Shown here in pieces: positions 46,101 to 54,919 of a stretch of DNA of 64,000 nucleotides. The stretch lies in the NCBI GenBank assembly GCA_963665085.2, contig CAXXXS010000002.1, positions 992,001-1,056,000 of the forward strand. Direction: 5' to 3'. The notes beneath the pieces are model-generated. The model did no database searches and was not told the origin of the DNA. It was given only the letters and a program-made list of their open reading frames with translations. The position numbers and the translations under genes were made by a program. This DNA is from G963665085 sp963665085. Its GTDB lineage: Bacteria; Bacteroidota; Bacteroidia; Bacteroidales; JAAAOM01. Numbering within the stretch: the stretch's first letter is position 1; the number at the start of each line of letters is the position of its first letter.

Positions 46101-46534
46101 GGTAAAGGGTATCCATCTTTATCTGTTACAACACCCGTGATAACTATCTGCTGTTTTTCACCTTTTACAATAATTGGCGCTCTTTTTACTGCAATATAAT
46201 TATCAAAAACTTCATAAGACAAACTCATTCCAGGGAGGATTGCATCAAGGATTTCTTGTACAGACTTATCTTTCAGATCAAGATTAATATCTTGTTTATC
46301 TAATAAATCATTACTCCTATAGAAAAACCTGTATGTAGAATTTAATTCTATATTTTTCAATAAATCTTCAATAGAGGAATTCTCTACTTTGATATCCAAT
46401 TTTGTTTTCTGGGCAAATGAAGACACTGCATACATTTGTGTCGCCGAAATGACCATTAAATAAATAATTAGTTTCATAGTTCTTAGTAATTTGTGCAACC
46501 ATCTATGATTGCCATAGTTAATTTTTTTTTTCAT
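43175..46534 (-). CDS. SusC/RagA-like TonB-dependent transporter, locus C
   Basis: An 1119-residue transporter: basic extension (MKKKINYGNHRWLHKLLRT), signal core from M20, STN domain about 45-118, carboxypeptidase-D-like domain (GVVTDKDGYPLPGVNI), linker SLEEVVVIGYGVQKKS, plug (GMKVRIRGYSS, VLKDAASAAIYGAEG) and barrel ending in MFGVSVLF. Segments such as DKDGYPLPGVNIVEKGTTNG are nearly identical to locus B, so the two transporters are recent relatives. The start lies in CAAAATTATG, giving TAATTTTG on the plus strand. Confidence 0.94.
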   Translation of the reverse strand: MKKKINYGNHRWLHKLLRTMKLIIYLMVISATQMYAVSSFAQKTKLDIKVENSSIEDLLKNIELNSTYRFFYRSNDLLDKQDINLDLKDKSVQEILDAILPGMSLSYEVFDNYIAVKRAPIIVKGEKQQIVITGVVTDKDGYPLPGVNIVEKGTTNGTVTNLDGNYTINVSSPDAILIFSFVGFLSEEIVVGGQTTIDITLVEDIQSLEEVVVIGYGVQKKSVVTGAISSVKSEDIVNTSITRTEQALQARTAGVQVISGSGSPGAGMKVRIRGYSSNGSSEPLYIVDGMRTTDISNLDPNNISNMEVLKDAASAAIYGAEGGNGVVIITTKTGTSGKSQVNYELQYTLQSLGHTPEVMNAVQYADYMEEAGLIIDAPTDINTNWIDEAFETTPMMKHYLSLTGGSDKGSYILSLSYLDQDGIVKGSQDTYKRYSGMFNADYKLYDWLKVGNNITFNHAKRNSIAENSEYAGLISSTIMLDPLTPVKYTGELPSHVQDLLDAGKTLLKAPDGNYWGISKYVNGDNINTFVNRDRSKTTNNTSGVVGSFFSEISPFEGFVFTSRVGLDVNYFNTKTYERVYYYNADMYNDYSSVEDVILYKMFWQFENFATYTKSISNHNFSLLAGMSSSEYKLKLLSAYGSPLSKDQESYADLDYITSNTNDVVEGNTTFDRKLSYFGRLSYDYDNKYLLQAIIRRDAAGLSILPDDTRWGTFPSISAGWVISNESFFPETFISNLKLRASWGKNGSVSNLGDYQYASTISSSYLYPSGDGAYITGSRPEQLSNNSLRWETSVQTDIGLDLRAFDDRLTLTVDYFNKKTTDLITDNTPPLEAGNDASPVNGGDVLNKGFEFELGYRGKIGDFSYSFNANLATLKNEVVYLNPTITRLEGATVNSEVMTAFEEGLPIWYFYGYKTTGIDPATGDAVFEDVSGDGVINDNDKTYIGSSIPELTYGCYLNLEYKGVDFSLVGQGSYGNDILMGMVRVDRPTANRYSLFYTDRWTPENTGASRPSATVDANYWNSDGLIFDASYFRVKQLQLGYTLPSGFLNSIKVNKFRVYVSLEDYFTFTKYPGMDPEATSAGSFEYGSGDRDISVSSSQGIDRGFFPTARKMMFGVSVLF

Positions 46535-46598
46535 AATTTTGAAAAGTTTACGGTTAGTACTGTTCTTCTTGCGGAAGAATTAATTGTAAATATTTATT

Positions 46599-46636
46599 AG
46601 CCGAATGAATACTGCGAATATTCTTTCGGCTTTTTT
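46599..46636 (+). terminator. Plus-strand terminator antisense to the susC leader, locus C
   Basis: A 13-position stem with one mismatch (46599-46611 / 46619-46631, core AGCCGAA/TTCGGCT) followed by a run of T to 46636. A smaller hairpin TTCTTC/GAAGAA lies at 46563-46579. It points against fecR and susC. Confidence 0.65.
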
Positions 46637-46643
46637 AATTATT

Positions 46644-47615
46644 TCACTTCATAGTTTTCAAGTAAATTATACTTGGTGCATTATTTTTCATCTCAATGCT
46701 ATAGTCAAAATTTGATGTATATTTCAATACATCAAGAATTTGATCAATCGGTTTATTCTTTAGAATTGTCCCTGTAAATTCAATATCTCTCATTAGATCT
46801 TCTTCAAAAACAATCTCCAGGTTGTACCATATCTCAAGTTTAGAAGCTATATTAGATAATTTTTCATCTTTAAAAAGTAAATAACCATTTTTCCAGGATA
46901 CAAAATAATCAATTTGTACCTCCTCTTTTTTAAATCTTCCTTCATTAATAAGATATTCTACATTTTCTTTTGGTGATAACTCCGTTATTAATTCACCAGA
47001 TGGATTTTCTAATAATATTTTACCTTCAACCAAGGTTACATTTATCCTATCGTTTTGATCATATGCTTCAACATTGAAACTTGTTCCTAACACTTCTATA
47101 GTTATATCTTTTGTATTAACATGAAATACTTTATTAGGATTGTGGGTAACTTCAAAATATGCTTCTCCATGTAATTCAACATCTCTTATCTTTTTTTTAA
47201 AAGAATTAGGATAAACTATTCTTGAACCTGAATTTAGCCATACATGTGAATTATCTGGTAAAACTACCTCTGCACTTTCTCCATCCGGTACTATTACTTC
47301 ATTATAAGCAATCTCTTCCTTTGTTATATACCAGAAAGCCCCTCCACCAATTAAAAATGCGAGAATAAATATTGCTGCATATTTTAAAACAGCATTAATT
47401 CTAAATTTTAAAGACAATGGTTTATCAAGTTTTTTACTATTATTCATATTATATGAATCGTAATTTGCAAAACCTGTTATCGCCCATAAATTTTTAAGTG
47501 TTTCATATTCTTCTAAATTATCCGGCGATTCTTCAAGCCAATTTAAAATCTTTTCAATTTCTTTTTTATCAGAAATTTGATTCAACGTATATTGATATAG
47601 CTTTCCTTTATCCAT
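46644..47615 (-). CDS. FecR-family anti-sigma factor, locus C
   Basis: A 323-residue single-pass protein: cytoplasmic N-terminus (KKEIEKILNWLEESPDNL), transmembrane helix about 77-97 (YAAIFILAFLIGGGAFWYI), FecR domain (VIVPDGESAEVVLPDNSHVWLNSGS; ITIEVLGTSFNVEAYDQ), C-terminal DUF4974 (EKLSNIASKLEIWYNLEIVF). It lies 109 bp before susC, but its sigma gene is 1070 bp away, separated by two copies of a 388-bp repeat. Normal spacing in the other loci is 66-247 bp. Confidence 0.93.
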   Translation of the reverse strand: MDKGKLYQYTLNQISDKKEIEKILNWLEESPDNLEEYETLKNLWAITGFANYDSYNMNNSKKLDKPLSLKFRINAVLKYAAIFILAFLIGGGAFWYITKEEIAYNEVIVPDGESAEVVLPDNSHVWLNSGSRIVYPNSFKKKIRDVELHGEAYFEVTHNPNKVFHVNTKDITIEVLGTSFNVEAYDQNDRINVTLVEGKILLENPSGELITELSPKENVEYLINEGRFKKEEVQIDYFVSWKNGYLLFKDEKLSNIASKLEIWYNLEIVFEEDLMRDIEFTGTILKNKPIDQILDVLKYTSNFDYSIEMKNNAPSIIYLKTMK

Positions 47616-47834
47616 TAAACAGCTTTTAATAGTTATGTACGATGAAAGTAAAAATACCCTATCAGTTTCTTAGAAAAAAACAACATTGTTTTCTGAAATC
47701 CTTTTTTCAACCTTGCTTTATTTATAAAATTATTGTCTTGAGAATTCATTGTTGCAAAAACAAAGTAAAGCATATGGCTTTGAATCAAAAGAGTAGCTTT
47801 AACTAGTCGAACATAAAAAAAATACTCCTTCTAT

Positions 47835-47862
47835 CTTCTTTTTGGCACCGCCCAAAAAGAAG
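47835..47862. repeat. Hairpin CTTCTTTTTGG-CACCGC-CCAAAAAGAAG
   Basis: Perfect 11-bp stem with a CACCGC loop. Near copies occur at the end of each 388-bp repeat (about 48271-48298 and 48655-48682). It marks the left side of the repeat block. Confidence 0.7.
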
Positions 47863-47914
47863 CAAAAACCTAAGCAATAACTTAGCTCATGAACACCTTG
47901 GTGTAAATAAATCC

Positions 47915-48684
47915 TCCACAGATAAAAAACCCAGGCTGTCCTTGTCACACATACCCTCGCTAACTAAGGCCGAACAGCCAGGATTTCGCACTATCTGTGG
48001 ACATGCCTACGCTACTGGCAAGCTTTTGGGTTTTTGTGTACTTGTATCTTCGATTATTGGATAATTAGTTGCAACAACTACACCTTCATAAATTATCAGT
48101 CAAAAAGGCATCGGTGTGTGGATGTCCACGACTGTGTGCACCAATGCGTTTTCTATACTTTGTATAAACATTTTATCCAAGTAAAGCTTGGTGTGAGTCG
48201 GGGTGACTTTTTTTGTTTCTTTTTTGTGTGGCAGACAAAAAAGAAAAGAAAAATACATTCCTCTTACTTTCTTTTGACACCGCTCAAAAGAAACAAAAAC
48301 CTTCCACAGATAAAAAATCCAGGCTGTCCTTGTCACACATACCTCGCTAACTAAGGCCGAACAGCCAGAATTTCGCACCATCTGTGGACAAGCCTACGCT
48401 ACTGGCAAGCTTTTGGGTTTTTGTGTACTTGTATCTTCGATTATTGGATAATTAGTTGCAACAACTACACCTTCAGAAATTATCAGTCAAAAAGGCATCA
48501 GTGTGTGGATGTCCACGACTGTGTGCACCAATGCGCTTTCTGTGCCTTAAATAAACATTTTATCCAAGTAAAGCTTGGTGTGAGTCGGGGTGACTTTTTT
48601 TGTTTCTTTTTTGTGTAGCAGACAAAAAAGAAAAGAAAAATACATTCCTCTTACTTTCTTTTGGCACCGCGCAAAAGAAACAAA
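47915..48684. repeat. Two tandem copies of a 388-bp non-coding element between sigma and fecR of locus C
   Basis: Copy 1 is 47915-48302 and copy 2 is 48303 to about 48684, nearly identical over the full length. Within each, CCACAGAT pairs with ATCTGTGG and CCAGGCTGT with ACAGCCAG, and the copy ends in the TTCTTTTGG-CACCGC hairpin. The small open frames inside are duplicated with the repeat and show no protein-like features. The remainder of 47616-48685 holds no gene. Confidence 0.85.
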
Positions 48685-48685
48685 A

Positions 48686-49267
48686 CTAAAACAGAAAAAG
48701 AATAATGGGTAAATAAGGCTTTAATTCTTTCCTTAAAATCTTAAGGGTTTTGGTAATATTTGCCTCAACTGTTTTTATCGAAATATTAAGTTCTTCTGCT
48801 ATCTCCTTGTTCTTCTTGTCCTCAAAACGGCTCAACTCAAAGATTTGCCTGGTTTGCGATGGAAGTTTACTCAATGTATCAGAAAGAATAGTATTTATCT
48901 CATTAAAAATTATTGGCGAAGTATCTAGTTTTGTTAATGCTCCTTGAACAAAGTCTAATTGTTTTTTCTCAAGATCATCTGCGTGTTTTTGTCTTACCCG
49001 TAAATAATCAATCTTTTTAAGACATTGGTTTTTTGTAAGTGTAAATAACCACGATGAAAGATTATTAACCTCAGAAAGTTTTTCGTGTTTTTCCCATAAA
49101 TCCGAAAAAACATCCTGAATTACATCTTTTGCCAGTTCTTTATCATTCAAATAATGGAAAGAAAAATGCAGGAGCCGTTCATGATAAACACTTACAACCT
49201 GACTAAAAGCAATTGAATTACCTTCAGATAATTGTTTTACTATTTCTTTTTCGTTAAGTTCCAGCAA
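48686..49267 (-). CDS. ECF (sigma-70 family) RNA polymerase sigma factor, locus C
   Basis: A 193-residue protein with region 2 (FSQVVSVYHERLLHFSFHY, KDVIQDVFSDLWEKHEK) and region 4 (LPSQTRQIFELSRFEDKKNKEIA, LNISIKTVEANITKTLKIL). It is a minimal ECF factor for locus C. The transcription path to fecR and susC now runs through the duplicated 388-bp repeat, so sigma and anti-sigma levels may be uncoupled. Confidence 0.92.
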   Translation of the reverse strand: MLELNEKEIVKQLSEGNSIAFSQVVSVYHERLLHFSFHYLNDKELAKDVIQDVFSDLWEKHEKLSEVNNLSSWLFTLTKNQCLKKIDYLRVRQKHADDLEKKQLDFVQGALTKLDTSPIIFNEINTILSDTLSKLPSQTRQIFELSRFEDKKNKEIAEELNISIKTVEANITKTLKILRKELKPYLPIILFLF

Positions 49268-49473
49268 TGTTATAGAGTTAAAGAGCTCCCAAACATAAAA
49301 AGATTTTTTTGGATTTTCTTAATAGAAGTATAAAAAAAATATTACCTCTTTTTCAATAATAAAGGATTTCCAGAGCATATAAAAGATTAATGAGACTTCT
49401 AATAACTTCCTATAAAAAAACTATCTTCAGTTAATCACTCACCTTCTTACATTATCTATTTATTTAATTGTAT

Positions 49474-50257
49474 TTAATTAGCAAGCTTTTTAGACAAATC
49501 AGCCTCAACATTAGCCATCGCTTCCTTAACATCAATATATTTCGCTAGATCTTGCAATGCAATAACTTTGTAATGGTTTGTCTTCAGAAAATCAAGATAT
49601 TCTTTAAATAACTCTGGAGAAGTAGTAACCCAGGGATGTTCAACATCCGGAACTCCATGAATGGTTAACACCACAATTTTACCGTCATGCGCCTGACTAA
49701 AAGCATCCAATATCTCCTCTTTATTCGTGGAATTCATTGCCCAGCTTGGGATTAACAGCGGATTGTCTTTCTTTGGATCATAAGGTCTTGCTCCTCCTGC
49801 ACGTGCAAAATCATAGCTTTTTTCTTTGATTGTATTCAAAACTGAAAGATTTAAGCCATAACCCGGATATGCTATTTGGTTTTGGGATTCCAAATGAATC
49901 ACATTTTCTTTCAATATATTCTAATTCTTTAATAAACTCTTCTTTGGGAATTTTTGTAGCATTGGGATGATTCTTTGTATGATTTGCTATTTCGAATCCC
50001 ATTTTATGCAACTCACTAATCTGCTTCCAATTCATGTATTTAGAAGTATCGGAGAAGTTTGGTGGGAACTCACAAATATAAAATGTTGCTCCAAAACCAT
50101 ATTCTTTAAGGAGTGGGGCTACCACTGAGTATTGGCTGGCTGTTGCATCATCAAAAGTAAAAACGACTAACTTGTCTGGTATCTGTTTTTTTATTATTTG
50201 TCCGTTGCAAAGAATAGAAAATGATATAGCTGTTAGAAATAATACAGTTCTGTTCAT
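49474..50257 (-). pseudogene. Polysaccharide deacetylase (NodB fold), frameshifted
   Basis: Two overlapping frames make one protein. The first (start 50257, MNRTVLFLTAISFSILCNGQ signal) carries the catalytic FTFDDATASQYS and the metal motif ANHTKNHPNA, and reads to FGIPKPNS. The second continues with IAYPGYGLNLSVLNTIKEK and RAGGARPYDPKKDNPLLIPS and ends KKLAN at 49474. The switch falls near 49880-49886, where AAATAGC would read correctly as AAATATAGC; loss of one TA unit (2 nt) restores PKPNIAYPGYG. The truncated product lacks the second half of the barrel. It sits downstream of the sulfatases in locus D. A sequencing or assembly error is the alternative. Confidence 0.82.
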
Positions 50258-50313
50258 GATTTTTTTCAAAATTAAGTTACTAATATACATTGAAAAATAT
50301 CATTGATGTATAA

Positions 50314-50351
50314 AAACAAAAAAACAGGCTGTCCCTTGGATATGAACAGCC
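50314..50351 (-). terminator. Minus-strand terminator after the 50411 sulfatase gene
   Basis: Stem GGCTGT (50327-50332) / ACAGCC (50346-50351). On the minus strand it is followed by TG and a long T-rich run (complement of 50314-50324). The plus strand also has AACTAACTACTAA nearby, shared with the elements at 16677 and 16955. It separates the sulfatases from the broken deacetylase gene. Confidence 0.7.
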
Positions 50352-50410
50352 CTTGCTAATAAATAAAACTAACTACTAATACATCGTTTTTAATTAGACG
50401 AATTTCATTT

Positions 50411-51859
50411 TCATCGTGCCTGATTTTGAAATTTTTTGAGAATTTCATCCGGAATTTTCATCTGAAAATCGAGGGCTTTTGTATCTTCAAGTCTTGTTCC
50501 TGTTGTAGTATTCTCCCACCAGTTCTCAGCTGCAGCTCTCATTTCTTCAGCTCGTTCAGGATATGTATCACTTAAATCATGTTCTTCTTTTGGATCAATC
50601 ATCATATTGAATAATTCGAGTGTTTTAACAGTCTCTGCATTGGGATTAAAAAATCCGCCACCTTGTTTTTGCCAAACAATTTTCCATTCACCTCGCTGCA
50701 TGGCAATAGCTGAATTATTTGCCCAGAAAATATCTCGTTCCGGCATAGGTTTATTTTCTATTATTGTAGGAAGAAGGGATACGCCATCAATCTCTCGATT
50801 GTTCTCTACACCACAAAATTCTAAAATTGTAGGCATCAAATCCATGGATAGCATTAATTCATCAGTCCGCTTGTGTTGGATTGTTTTCGGATAATAAAAA
50901 ATAGCAGGTACTCGAATTCCTCCTTCATACAATTGGCTTTTACTTCCCCTGTAATATCCATTTGCTCCGGGATATTTTTTTGCTGCTGTAGCTTCTCCTC
51001 CGTTATCAGACAAAAAGATAATTAATGTATTATCAAGGATTTCCTGCCTGTTTAACTCATCAAAAATCATTTGAAGGCCTTCGTCCATAATCTTTACCAT
51101 CTCCCTATACCTTCGTTGATACTCTTCAACAGGCATTGTTGCGCCGTTGTCATAAGAATAAATTTCTTCGGTACGAATCGGTTCGTCGTTACGACCCTGA
51201 ATCGGGGTATGGATAGCTGCCTGAGGAATATACAAGAAAAATGGTTTCCCCTCACTTTCTTTTATAAAATCAACTGCATATTTATTTATAAGATCCGTTG
51301 CATACCCAGGTTCATCAGCTTTTTCCTTGTTATGCCACCAATCAATGATTGGAGTAGTATTATAATGTGAAATAAAATCAACATTTCCTTTCAGAAAACC
51401 TCTGAATTCGTCAAATCCATGATTTGTAGGGTTGAACATTTCGTCTTCTCCCAGATGCCATTTTCCAAAAACACCTGTGTGATATCCTGCGTTTTGCAAC
51501 TGGGTAGCAAAAGCCGGAGCTTGGGATGGGTCTAATCCATCCATAGGATCCCACTCAGAATATATATGATTTAAGCCCACTCTTTGCTGATAAGACCCCG
51601 TCATTATTGAAACGCGTGTTGGTGAACATACCGGTGCATTGGTATGGAAATTTGTACAAACGACACCTTTTTCTGCCAGCTTATCAAAGGCAGGTGTTTC
51701 CAGGTTTATTCCTCCAAAGGGTGTTATACCAGAATAGCCCATATCATCAGCCATAATAAGGATTACGTTTGGTTTCTCAGCAACTTCTTCGTGCTGACAA
51801 GCACCACTTACAAAAGATAAAAGTGGGAGTGCCGCAAGGATTTTATTTGTGTTTTTCAT
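50411..51859 (-). CDS. Sulfatase (formylglycine-dependent, S1 family) lipoprotein
   Basis: A 482-residue protein with a lipoprotein-type signal (LPLLSFVSGAC). Alkaline-phosphatase fold markers: metal-binding NVILIMADDMGY, sulfatase signature with C78 in PVCSPTRVSIMTGSY (Cys to be converted to formylglycine), FGKWHLGE, and LIIFLSDNGGEATA. It is closely related to the 53448 gene (many identical blocks, e.g. NFHTNAPVCSPTRVSIM). No sulfatase-maturing enzyme is in the window. It lies 24 bp after the 51884 sulfatase and should desulfate a carbohydrate imported by locus D; linkage specificity is not readable. Confidence 0.92.
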   Translation of the reverse strand: MKNTNKILAALPLLSFVSGACQHEEVAEKPNVILIMADDMGYSGITPFGGINLETPAFDKLAEKGVVCTNFHTNAPVCSPTRVSIMTGSYQQRVGLNHIYSEWDPMDGLDPSQAPAFATQLQNAGYHTGVFGKWHLGEDEMFNPTNHGFDEFRGFLKGNVDFISHYNTTPIIDWWHNKEKADEPGYATDLINKYAVDFIKESEGKPFFLYIPQAAIHTPIQGRNDEPIRTEEIYSYDNGATMPVEEYQRRYREMVKIMDEGLQMIFDELNRQEILDNTLIIFLSDNGGEATAAKKYPGANGYYRGSKSQLYEGGIRVPAIFYYPKTIQHKRTDELMLSMDLMPTILEFCGVENNREIDGVSLLPTIIENKPMPERDIFWANNSAIAMQRGEWKIVWQKQGGGFFNPNAETVKTLELFNMMIDPKEEHDLSDTYPERAEEMRAAAENWWENTTTGTRLEDTKALDFQMKIPDEILKKFQNQAR

Positions 51860-51883
51860 AAAAGATCGAATTAGATGAAATTT

Positions 51884-53398
51884 TTAATTTTTATAACATG
51901 CATGCAAGGTTTCAGATAGTTCTTTAACCAAATCCTTGTATTTGGGTTTAGAAGCCAGATTATCAAATTCATTGGGATCATTTTCATAGTCATACAATTC
52001 AACGCCCTCTTTTCCTTCATCCCACTCTGTATATCTATATCTCTTTATTCTTATAGAACGTCCAAAGATTGTTGGATTATCAGATGCTACATTGGGATTA
52101 AATCTATATTTTGATTGCCCCTCTCCTGCTCTTGGATTTAGTGTACGAGCTTGAATTGTATAAGCAGGGTAATCCCATTCTGTTTTAGGATCTTTTAAAA
52201 GTGGAACCAGACTATGTCCTATTAAATCTTTGGGAGCATCAAAACCTGTAATCTCTGCAAGGGTAGGATAAATATCAACCATTTGTACAATGGCATCTGT
52301 AGAGGCTCCTTTTGAAAGTCCTGGCACAGAAATCATCAATGGCTGTTTGGATGCTTTTTCAAACAACGTTTGTTTTTGCCATTGCCCGTGTTCTCCCAAA
52401 TGATAACCATGATCGCTCCAAAAAACAATAATGGTATTATCCAACAAATCGAACTCTTCCAAGGCATCAATTAACTTTCCTACCTGGGCATCAATAAATG
52501 ATATACTAGCATAATATGCCTGAATAGCTTTTTTCTGCTGTTCTTCTGTAGTACCTGCATTGGGGGGATATATCCATGCCGCTGCATGAGGTTTATTATC
52601 CCAATCATCTTCAGGGAACTCAGCAAGTTGAATATCTTCCAGCGGATACATATCAAAGTATTTCTTTGGAGCCATATAAGGTATATGAGGGCGATAGAAG
52701 CCTACTGCCATAAAAAAAGGTTGAGGATTTACACGACCTTCTCCATAACCTCCATATGCACTTACTTTGGTATTTCCTGTACGTTGCCGCATAAGACTGA
52801 TTGCTACGTTTGCAGAAATAGCGTCGGTAACTTCATCATCACTACAATCCATGGCAAGATAAGTCCCTAGCATAGGAGCATCTCCGACTAACTTATATTC
52901 ATCTGTTTTATCCTTTCCAATGGGATTAAAAGTTGTTGTCCATGACTCGGGATCATCGTGCCCGGGTTGCCCAATCCCACTTGGAACTCCCTGGTGATAA
53001 ATTTTACCTATACGACAAGTATAATAACCATTGTTCTTATACATTTGAGCCAATGAAACAGCATCCGGGAGTGCATCCCGGAAAGTCGGTCCCAAATCAA
53101 AAACACCTGTTTTATCAGGATAATATCCGGTCATGATGGATGCCCGGCTTGGTCCACATATCGGAGCCTGGTTATAAGCCTGGTTAAAAACCATTCCCAT
53201 TTCTGCCAACCTGTCGAAATTTGGCGTGTGAACAGCAGGATTACCAAAAGTATTCAAATCATTACTCATATCATCTGAGGCAATAAACAACACATTGTAT
53301 TGTTTATTTTCATCTGTCCCGTTTATTCCAAAGGCTAGCGGCATTGTTCCAAGTGCTAATATTGGTAACATCGCTTTTGATTTACTAGATAATTTCAT
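51884..53398 (-). CDS. Sulfatase of the iduronate-2-sulfatase-like type, exported
   Basis: I start at 53398 (MKLSSKSKAMLPILALGTMPLAFG signal); the open frame extends 39 residues further into the preceding gene but without signal character. The signature is PICGPSRASIMTGYYP, with C81 as the formylglycine precursor. Other blocks: NVLFIASDDMSNDLNTFGNP, YRPHIPYMAPKKYFDMYP, FWSDHGYHLGEHGQWQKQTLFE and a C-terminal YDYENDPNEFDNLA, as in iduronate-2-sulfatase-like enzymes. It differs in sequence from the two flanking sulfatases and so probably removes sulfate from another position. It lies 49 bp after the 53448 gene. Confidence 0.92.
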   Translation of the reverse strand: MKLSSKSKAMLPILALGTMPLAFGINGTDENKQYNVLFIASDDMSNDLNTFGNPAVHTPNFDRLAEMGMVFNQAYNQAPICGPSRASIMTGYYPDKTGVFDLGPTFRDALPDAVSLAQMYKNNGYYTCRIGKIYHQGVPSGIGQPGHDDPESWTTTFNPIGKDKTDEYKLVGDAPMLGTYLAMDCSDDEVTDAISANVAISLMRQRTGNTKVSAYGGYGEGRVNPQPFFMAVGFYRPHIPYMAPKKYFDMYPLEDIQLAEFPEDDWDNKPHAAAWIYPPNAGTTEEQQKKAIQAYYASISFIDAQVGKLIDALEEFDLLDNTIIVFWSDHGYHLGEHGQWQKQTLFEKASKQPLMISVPGLSKGASTDAIVQMVDIYPTLAEITGFDAPKDLIGHSLVPLLKDPKTEWDYPAYTIQARTLNPRAGEGQSKYRFNPNVASDNPTIFGRSIRIKRYRYTEWDEGKEGVELYDYENDPNEFDNLASKPKYKDLVKELSETLHACYKN

Positions 53399-53447
53399 AT
53401 ATATTAGAAGTTTTGCATTAATTATATTCAATATACTTGATACTTTT

Positions 53448-54839
53448 TCAATGTCCAAAAACAGGTGTCCTAAGAGCTGAAGTACCCTCCAAGCCTGTTC
53501 CTCTCGTGACTTCATTCCACCAATCCATCACAGCCTCTTTCATTTCTTCTGTCTTTTCCGGATAACTGTCTTTTAAATCATGTTGTTCTTTCGGGTCAAT
53601 CATCATATTAAACAGTTCTACCTTTTCCTCACCATCATGCTCCCTGCCTCTGACTGTCTGCCAAATTAACTTCCAATCTCCTCTTTGCATGGCAATAGAA
53701 CCCATGTTTGCCCAAAACACATCTCTCTTCGGCATTGGCTCTCTTTCTATTAATGACGGTAACAAAGAAACTCCATCAACATCCCGATTATTCTCAATAC
53801 CACAGAATTCTAATATGGTTGGCATTAAATCCATGGTCAGCATCATCTCATTATTGTTGTAATGCTTCATTTGCTTGGGATAATAAAATATTGCAGGGAC
53901 ACGAATCCCTCCTTCATAAAGTGTGTTTTTATAGCCGTTAAAAAATCCATTTGCCCCAAAATATTTTTGTGCTGCTGTGGCTTCTGCTCCATTATCAGAA
54001 GTAAAAATGATAAGTGTATTATCCAGAATCCCCTGTTTTTCCAGTTCATCAAAAATCATTTTTAATCCATCGTCAATACTTTTAACCATTGCCCTATACC
54101 TTCTCTGATATTCCGCCTCTGCCATATCTCTTGCATTATCATAAATTGGAGGGTTTACTCCATCTCGAACAGGTGCATCTCCTGGAGCCTGGATAGGTGT
54201 ATGTATCGCTCCATGGGGGACATAAAGAAAGAAAGGCTGATCTTTACTTTCTCTAATAAAATCAACTGCATATTGGTTATATAAATGGGTAGCGTACCCT
54301 TCTTCTTCAACGATTTCTGTATTATGCCACCAATCAATTTCATTTAACCTGTTACGATGAGAAACCATATCGATATTTCCGATTCTAAATCCCACAAACT
54401 CATCAAATCCCTGATTTAATGGATTGTATTTATCATCTAATCCCAAATGCCACTTACCAAAAATACCTGTTCGATATCCTGCATTTTTAAGTTCTTTAAC
54501 AAAGGCTGGATATACTTGCGGATCCAATCCATGCATAGGATCTGTACCTGAATAAATCGAGTTTAGTCCGGCTCGTTGTTGATAGCTCCCAAGCATGATT
54601 GAAACTCTTGTAGGTGAACAGACCGGTGCATTGGTATGAAAATTTTTACAGACAACACCTTCTGTTGCCAACCTGTCGAGATTTTGTGTTTTGAGCCCGA
54701 TCCCTCCAAACGAGGCAATTCCAGCATAGCCCATGTCATCGGCCATTATTAATATTACATTGGGTTTATCGGATGCTTTTAGAAATATCGAATAAACAAG
54801 AAAAAATAACGTACCTATTTCTTTTTTTAAGTTTCTCAT
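53448..54839 (-). CDS. Sulfatase (formylglycine-dependent, S1 family), exported
   Basis: A 463-residue protein with a signal peptide (TLFFLVYSIFLKAS). Signature PVCSPTRVSIMLGSYQQRAG with C74 as the formylglycine precursor; metal-binding NVILIMADDMGY, FGKWHLGLDD and LIIFTSDNGAEATA. It is a paralogue of the 50411 gene with near-identical active-site blocks, probably from a local duplication followed by divergence, since the 51884 sulfatase lies between them. First enzyme gene after susD in locus D (171 bp, with an intervening hairpin). Confidence 0.92.
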   Translation of the reverse strand: MRNLKKEIGTLFFLVYSIFLKASDKPNVILIMADDMGYAGIASFGGIGLKTQNLDRLATEGVVCKNFHTNAPVCSPTRVSIMLGSYQQRAGLNSIYSGTDPMHGLDPQVYPAFVKELKNAGYRTGIFGKWHLGLDDKYNPLNQGFDEFVGFRIGNIDMVSHRNRLNEIDWWHNTEIVEEEGYATHLYNQYAVDFIRESKDQPFFLYVPHGAIHTPIQAPGDAPVRDGVNPPIYDNARDMAEAEYQRRYRAMVKSIDDGLKMIFDELEKQGILDNTLIIFTSDNGAEATAAQKYFGANGFFNGYKNTLYEGGIRVPAIFYYPKQMKHYNNNEMMLTMDLMPTILEFCGIENNRDVDGVSLLPSLIEREPMPKRDVFWANMGSIAMQRGDWKLIWQTVRGREHDGEEKVELFNMMIDPKEQHDLKDSYPEKTEEMKEAVMDWWNEVTRGTGLEGTSALRTPVFGH

Positions 54840-54919
54840 TTTAATTTGAATTATTCTATTCTACTGGTTTTAAAATTTTTATTCAGGTTTTTTCAATAGT
54901 TTATCAGTTTTTATCTTTT

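Noticed and set aside
48034..48618. Duplicated small open frames (about 65-106 residues)
   Set aside because: They lie wholly in the 388-bp structured repeats, are Cys/His-rich by chance and have no recognisable domain.
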